This document shows, piece after piece, positions 60,976-64,000 of a DNA stretch of 64,000 nucleotides. Within the stretch, counting starts at the first letter, position 1. The number at the start of each line of letters is the position of its first letter. The stretch spans positions 1,612,001-1,676,000 of the forward strand of contig NZ_AP021875.1 in the NCBI RefSeq assembly GCF_009688965.1. The letters are read 5' to 3'. The stretch comes from Desulfosarcina widdelii (GTDB taxonomy: Bacteria; Desulfobacterota; Desulfobacteria; Desulfobacterales; Desulfosarcinaceae). The position numbers were made by a program, and so were the translations under genes. A model generated the notes under the pieces. That model ran no database searches, was not told the DNA's origin, and was given only the letters and a program-made list of their open reading frames with translations.

Positions 60976-61010
60976 CCCCGCCTTGATTCCATCAGGCGGG
61001 GTATTTTATT
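60976..61010 (+). terminator. Expression-platform terminator of the riboswitch
   Basis: CCCCGCC and GGCGGGG form a seven-pair GC stem, followed by TATTTTATT, directly before btuF. It is positioned as the switchable terminator. Confidence 0.8.
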
Positions 61011-61024
61011 AGCGGAGAAAACAA

Positions 61025-62062
61025 TTGAAAAACCGATCGACGAACGTCAGGCGTATTCCATCCCTTTTAGCACCTGCGCCGCAGCGTGCCATCACATGGG
61101 GAGGAGAGACCGCCGTACAGTATGCGGTCGTCGCTTTCTTCGCACTTCTGACGCTCCTTATGCCAATCCATGTCAGCGCCGCGACGGTTGTCGACCAACT
61201 CGGCCGGAAGGTATGCGTACCGGATCACCCCGGGCGCATCGTCTGCCTGGCCCCCAGCATTACCGAGATCATGTTCGCACTGGACCTCTCCGACCGGCTG
61301 GCAGGAGCCACCCAATTCAGCGACTATCCACCCCAGGCCAACCGTCTGGCCAAAGTCGGATCCTACGTCCGGCTGGATGTGGAAAAAATCGTGGCCTTGA
61401 AGCCGGATCTTTGCATCGCCGTTAAGGACGGCAATCCCCTCACCGCGATCCGCAAACTGGAAGCGCTGGGCATCCCTGTCTATGCGGTGGATCCCAGGAA
61501 CCTGGAGGCGGTCATGGATACCCTCCAGGAACTGGGGCGGCTGCTGAGCGTCAGCGATCGGTCCGATGCCATCGTTGCAGGAATGCGGCATCGCATCGAG
61601 CGGGTTCGTCAGACCGTGGCCGGAGCGACGCATCGCCCAACGGTTTTCTTCCAAATCGGCATCGCCCCCATCGTCTCGGTGGGCACCGACACCTTCATCC
61701 ACGAACTGATCGACATGGCCGGAGGCGTCAACCTGGCAGCGGGAGATACGCCCTATCCCCGGTTTTCCAAGGAGGCTGTGATTGCCAGTCGTCCCGAAGT
61801 GCTGATCATCACCTCCATGGCCCGAAAGGCCGTCTTCGAACAGGTCAAACGGGAGTGGCGCGAATGGGAATCTATACCGGCCGTGAAAAACGACCGCATC
61901 TACCTGGTGGATTCCAACGTACTGGACCGCGCTACCCCCCGCCTGGCGGATGGGCTGGAGATGCTCGCCCGCCTGATCCATCCAGACAGGTTCGGGCCGA
62001 ATCGATTCGCGCTGGACCAGTCCGAGGCCGGCGAACGGGACGATAAAGGCGTATTGCCATGA
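61025..62062 (+). CDS. btuF: Cobalamin ABC transporter, periplasmic substrate-binding protein
   Basis: A 345-residue protein with a long basic N-region and signal helix (AVVAFFALLTLLMPIHVSA), so export is likely. The binding fold shows GRIVCLAPSITEIMFALDLSDRLAGATQFSDYP, split here as usual for the BtuF/TroA class, then the VGSYVRLDVEKIVALKPDL helix. The start is a TTG with GGAGAAA upstream; no ATG fits. The riboswitch upstream makes cobalamin the likely ligand. Other corrinoids are possible. Confidence 0.9.
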   Translation: MKNRSTNVRRIPSLLAPAPQRAITWGGETAVQYAVVAFFALLTLLMPIHVSAATVVDQLGRKVCVPDHPGRIVCLAPSITEIMFALDLSDRLAGATQFSDYPPQANRLAKVGSYVRLDVEKIVALKPDLCIAVKDGNPLTAIRKLEALGIPVYAVDPRNLEAVMDTLQELGRLLSVSDRSDAIVAGMRHRIERVRQTVAGATHRPTVFFQIGIAPIVSVGTDTFIHELIDMAGGVNLAAGDTPYPRFSKEAVIASRPEVLIITSMARKAVFEQVKREWREWESIPAVKNDRIYLVDSNVLDRATPRLADGLEMLARLIHPDRFGPNRFALDQSEAGERDDKGVLP

Positions 62063-63066
62063 CCGAAAGCCCCCGATCTCTCTCCACCAGGATCGCCATA
62101 ACGGTGCTGATAACGGCCCTGCTGCTGACGGCGGCCATGACCGCCGGACTGGCCATGGGTTCATCGGGAAGCGGACTTTCGACGGTCTGGCAGACCCTTT
62201 TCGGCGATGGGGGAAACAGCACCGCAGGCGCTATCATCTGGCGCCTGCGCCTGCCGCGGGTGCTGCTGGCGGCCATGGTGGGCGCGGCTCTTTCCCTGGG
62301 CGGCCTGGTGTTTCAGGCCCTGCTGAAAAATCCACTGGCCGAACCTTACATTCTGGGCATCTCCGGCGGAGCGGCCATCGGTGCGATCACCGGCATCATT
62401 TTAGGGTTGTCGCGGATTCCCGGGGTCGGAATCACCGCTTTTGCCGGCAGCCTGGCTACCCTGACGCTGATCCTGTTCATTTCCTCGGGACGCACCATCC
62501 TGGTCAAGGACGCCCTGCTGCTTTCCGGTGTCATGGTCAACGCCTTCTGCTCCGCGGTAATCATGTTCCTGATCTCCATTACCCAGGATTCGCGGCTGCA
62601 CAACATTCTCTTCTGGCTCATGGGCGACCTGTCGGCCTCCCGGATCGAACACGCCGGAATGCTTGCCACCATCCTGCTGCCCTGTTTCGCGGTCGTTTTC
62701 ATCTATTCCAACCGCATGAACCTGCTGCAGTTGGGCAGCGAGATGGCCGCCTCCATGGGCGTCCCGGTTCGCCGCGTTATCCTGACCCTTCTCGTGATCA
62801 CCTCGCTGATGGTCAGCGCCACCGTGAGTCAGTGCGGCCTGATCGGTTTCGTCGGCCTGGTCATCCCGCATCTGCTGCGCCTGATCGTCGGCCCTGATCA
62901 CCGGGTACTGGTTCCGGGCTGTATTCTGGGCGGTGGCGCCTATATGGTGGTGTGCGATCTGCTCTCCCGTGTGCTGCCCCCCCAGGGAGAAATGCCTGGG
63001 GGCGTGATCACCGCCATGATCGGTGCGCCTTTGTTCATCATTCTCTTGAGGCGCTCCAAGCCATGA
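62059..63066 (+). CDS. btuC: Cobalamin ABC transporter, permease
   Basis: The 335-residue FecCD-type permease has about nine to ten membrane helices. Diagnostic segments are IWRLRLPRVLLAAMVGAALS, GGLVFQALLKNPLAEPYILG and GLIGFVGLVIPHLLRLIVGPDHR, the cytoplasmic coupling loop to the ATPase. It imports cobalamin across the inner membrane. It overlaps both neighbours by four bases, so the three genes form one operon. Confidence 0.95.
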   Translation: MTESPRSLSTRIAITVLITALLLTAAMTAGLAMGSSGSGLSTVWQTLFGDGGNSTAGAIIWRLRLPRVLLAAMVGAALSLGGLVFQALLKNPLAEPYILGISGGAAIGAITGIILGLSRIPGVGITAFAGSLATLTLILFISSGRTILVKDALLLSGVMVNAFCSAVIMFLISITQDSRLHNILFWLMGDLSASRIEHAGMLATILLPCFAVVFIYSNRMNLLQLGSEMAASMGVPVRRVILTLLVITSLMVSATVSQCGLIGFVGLVIPHLLRLIVGPDHRVLVPGCILGGGAYMVVCDLLSRVLPPQGEMPGGVITAMIGAPLFIILLRRSKP

Positions 63067-63860
63067 GCCCGGCGCTTTCCATCCATGGCCTTAACTGCGC
63101 CTATCCCGGAACGACAGTGCTGCGCGATGTAAGCGTTGCGGTGGATCGCCAGGAGTTTTTCATCGTCATCGGTCCCAACGGATCGGGCAAAACCACCCTG
63201 ATCAAGGCCATTGCTCGACTGCTGCCCGCCTCGGGAGGAGAAATTCACATCTGCGGGCGGCCGCTGAATCGCCTCGGACGCCGCGAACTGGCTCGCAGGG
63301 TGGCCTACGTGCCCCAGAGCGCCGCCGAGGACACCCCCTTTCCGGTCGAAGAACTGGTACTCATGGGCCGGGCGCCCTACCTGGGAGTCCTGGGACTGCA
63401 AGGAGAGCACGATCTTGCCATTGCCCGTCAGGCCATCGAATTCACCGGACTCAGTCATTTGGCCGACCGCCCCGTCAGCCACCTTTCCGGCGGCGAACGG
63501 CAGCGGGCCCACATCGCCCGCGCCATCTGCCAGCAGCCGGAATTGATCCTGCTGGACGAACCCACGGCTTCTTTGGATCTGACTCACCAGATCCGCGTCA
63601 TGGAGTTGATGGCCGATCTGAAAAGCCGCAACGCGACGACCGTGGTTATGGTCTCCCACGATATCAACCTTGCGGCCATGTTCGCCGACCGTCTGCTTCT
63701 GCTGGTCGACGGCAGGGTAGCGGCCTACGGCCCGCCTGACCGGGTCATCGAGGAGAAGATTCTGGAAACGGCCTATGGCTGCAAAATTCGGGTGGATGCC
63801 AGCCCCTTTGGCCCCTGGCCGCGGGTGAACCTGTTGCGGGAGGGGAGAGTGGATGGATGA
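63063..63860 (+). CDS. btuD: Cobalamin ABC transporter, ATP-binding protein
   Basis: A 265-residue ABC ATPase of the FecE/BtuD type. Walker A is GPNGSGKTT, the Q-loop is in VAYVPQSAAED, the signature is HLSGGERQRAHIARA, and Walker B is LILLDEPTASLD with the H-loop in VMVSHDIN. ATGA coupling to btuC. Confidence 0.95.
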   Translation: MSPALSIHGLNCAYPGTTVLRDVSVAVDRQEFFIVIGPNGSGKTTLIKAIARLLPASGGEIHICGRPLNRLGRRELARRVAYVPQSAAEDTPFPVEELVLMGRAPYLGVLGLQGEHDLAIARQAIEFTGLSHLADRPVSHLSGGERQRAHIARAICQQPELILLDEPTASLDLTHQIRVMELMADLKSRNATTVVMVSHDINLAAMFADRLLLLVDGRVAAYGPPDRVIEEKILETAYGCKIRVDASPFGPWPRVNLLREGRVDG

Positions 63861-63911
63861 TGGATGATGGACAAAGGAAGACGGAAGGCAGAAAACCGAG
63901 GACGGAAGTCT

Positions 63912-63955
63912 GATCACCGATCACAGTTCACTGTTCACTGATCACCGTTCACTGC
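63912..63955. repeat. Imperfect GATCACCG/GTTCACTG tandem tract
   Basis: The unit T-G-A-T-C-A-C-C and its variant G-T-T-C-A-C-T-G alternate several times downstream of btuD. It carries no gene. The preceding bases 63861-63890 are GGATGATG-like repeats and belong to the same low-complexity stretch. Confidence 0.55.
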
Positions 63956-63996
63956 TCCAAACCCGGAACCCAACAAACACACATTAGGAATTTTCC

Positions 63997-64000
63997 ATGA
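63997..64000 (+). CDS. Start of a further gene, cut by the window end
   Basis: An ATG at 63997 follows AGGAATTTTCC, a usable ribosome site, about 137 bases after btuD. Only four bases are visible, so the product cannot be named; it may still belong to the B12 unit. Confidence 0.4.

Noticed and set aside
61067-62164. Minus-strand frame of 365 codons opposite btuF
   Set aside because: Same reason: antisense shadow of a gene fixed by the riboswitch and family motifs.
63861-63955. CRISPR array
   Set aside because: Repeats are short, degenerate and without spacers; it is a low-complexity tract.

Overview
This window looks like chromosomal DNA of a Desulfobacterota bacterium (former Deltaproteobacteria, probably Desulfosarcina/Desulfobacteraceae-like). 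That is inferred from gene content: a desulforedoxin-type protein, a PxxKW cysteine-rich protein, a DUF2959 protein, proteins rich in RRxGxDRR motifs, an acyl-CoA dehydrogenase/ETF set, methylmalonate-semialdehyde dehydrogenase, NADP-GDH and a plant/TbPFK-like phosphofructokinase. Kdo pathway genes (kdsD, waaA) show a Gram-negative envelope. I see no rRNA, tRNA, CRISPR array, prophage or insertion sequence. The DNA is GC-rich and gene-dense apart from a few AT-richer gaps.

Layout. 1-3.4 kb, minus strand: a stress/signalling cluster (universal stress protein cut by the window edge, PilZ, Hsp20, a putative lipoprotein, a lone CBM48 protein, a frameshifted STAS-like gene, a receiver-only response regulator). 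4-9.4 kb, plus: lon, an APH-like/P-loop kinase fusion, a tandem UspA protein and a desulforedoxin, all overlapping. 9.5-17 kb, minus: adenosine-specific kinase, ClC channel with CBS domains, aminotransferase, PxxKW protein, MscS, DUF2959, and a VWA/thrombospondin-3/OmpA lipoprotein. 17.4-25.5 kb: kdsD-pfk, then waaA with a TPR/LppC-like lipoprotein, a DUF4124 protein, and class II aldolase. 25.7-26.6 kb: two small genes, the first behind a textbook sigma-28 promoter. 26.6-28 kb, minus: cvpA-mazG. 28.3-36.3 kb, plus: phoH, pgpH, ybeY, pdxJ, nnr, tsaE, lysC, a compact housekeeping run ending in a 125-bp palindromic element. 36.5-43.4 kb: pyrF, SpoU methyltransferase, small membrane proteins, PHP phosphoesterase, apgM plus an NMN adenylyltransferase-like gene, a thioredoxin/HEAT fusion and a NUDIX protein. 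43.8-48.9 kb: acyl-CoA dehydrogenase, etfB and an unusual etfA, then NUDIX and a histidinol-phosphatase-like PHP protein. 49-58.9 kb: a hypothetical gene behind a second sigma-28-like promoter, a Tat-exported DUF882 protein, a histone H1-like winged-helix protein, cold-shock protein, gdhA, a receiver/PPDK_N protein, an HD-GYP sensor and a degenerate ferritin-like protein. 59-64 kb: mmsA, then a cobalamin riboswitch controlling btuF-btuC-btuD.

The most unusual item is the etfA gene at 45819-47486. One uninterrupted frame encodes a full ETF alpha subunit followed by an XRE helix-turn-helix and a cupin domain, directly downstream of an acyl-CoA dehydrogenase and etfB. It may be an electron carrier that also senses a ligand and binds DNA. 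Also notable are the two sigma-28 promoters, the frameshifted STAS-like gene, the 125-bp palindrome after lysC, the PPDK_N protein without the rest of PEP synthase, and several small ORFs with good translation signals.
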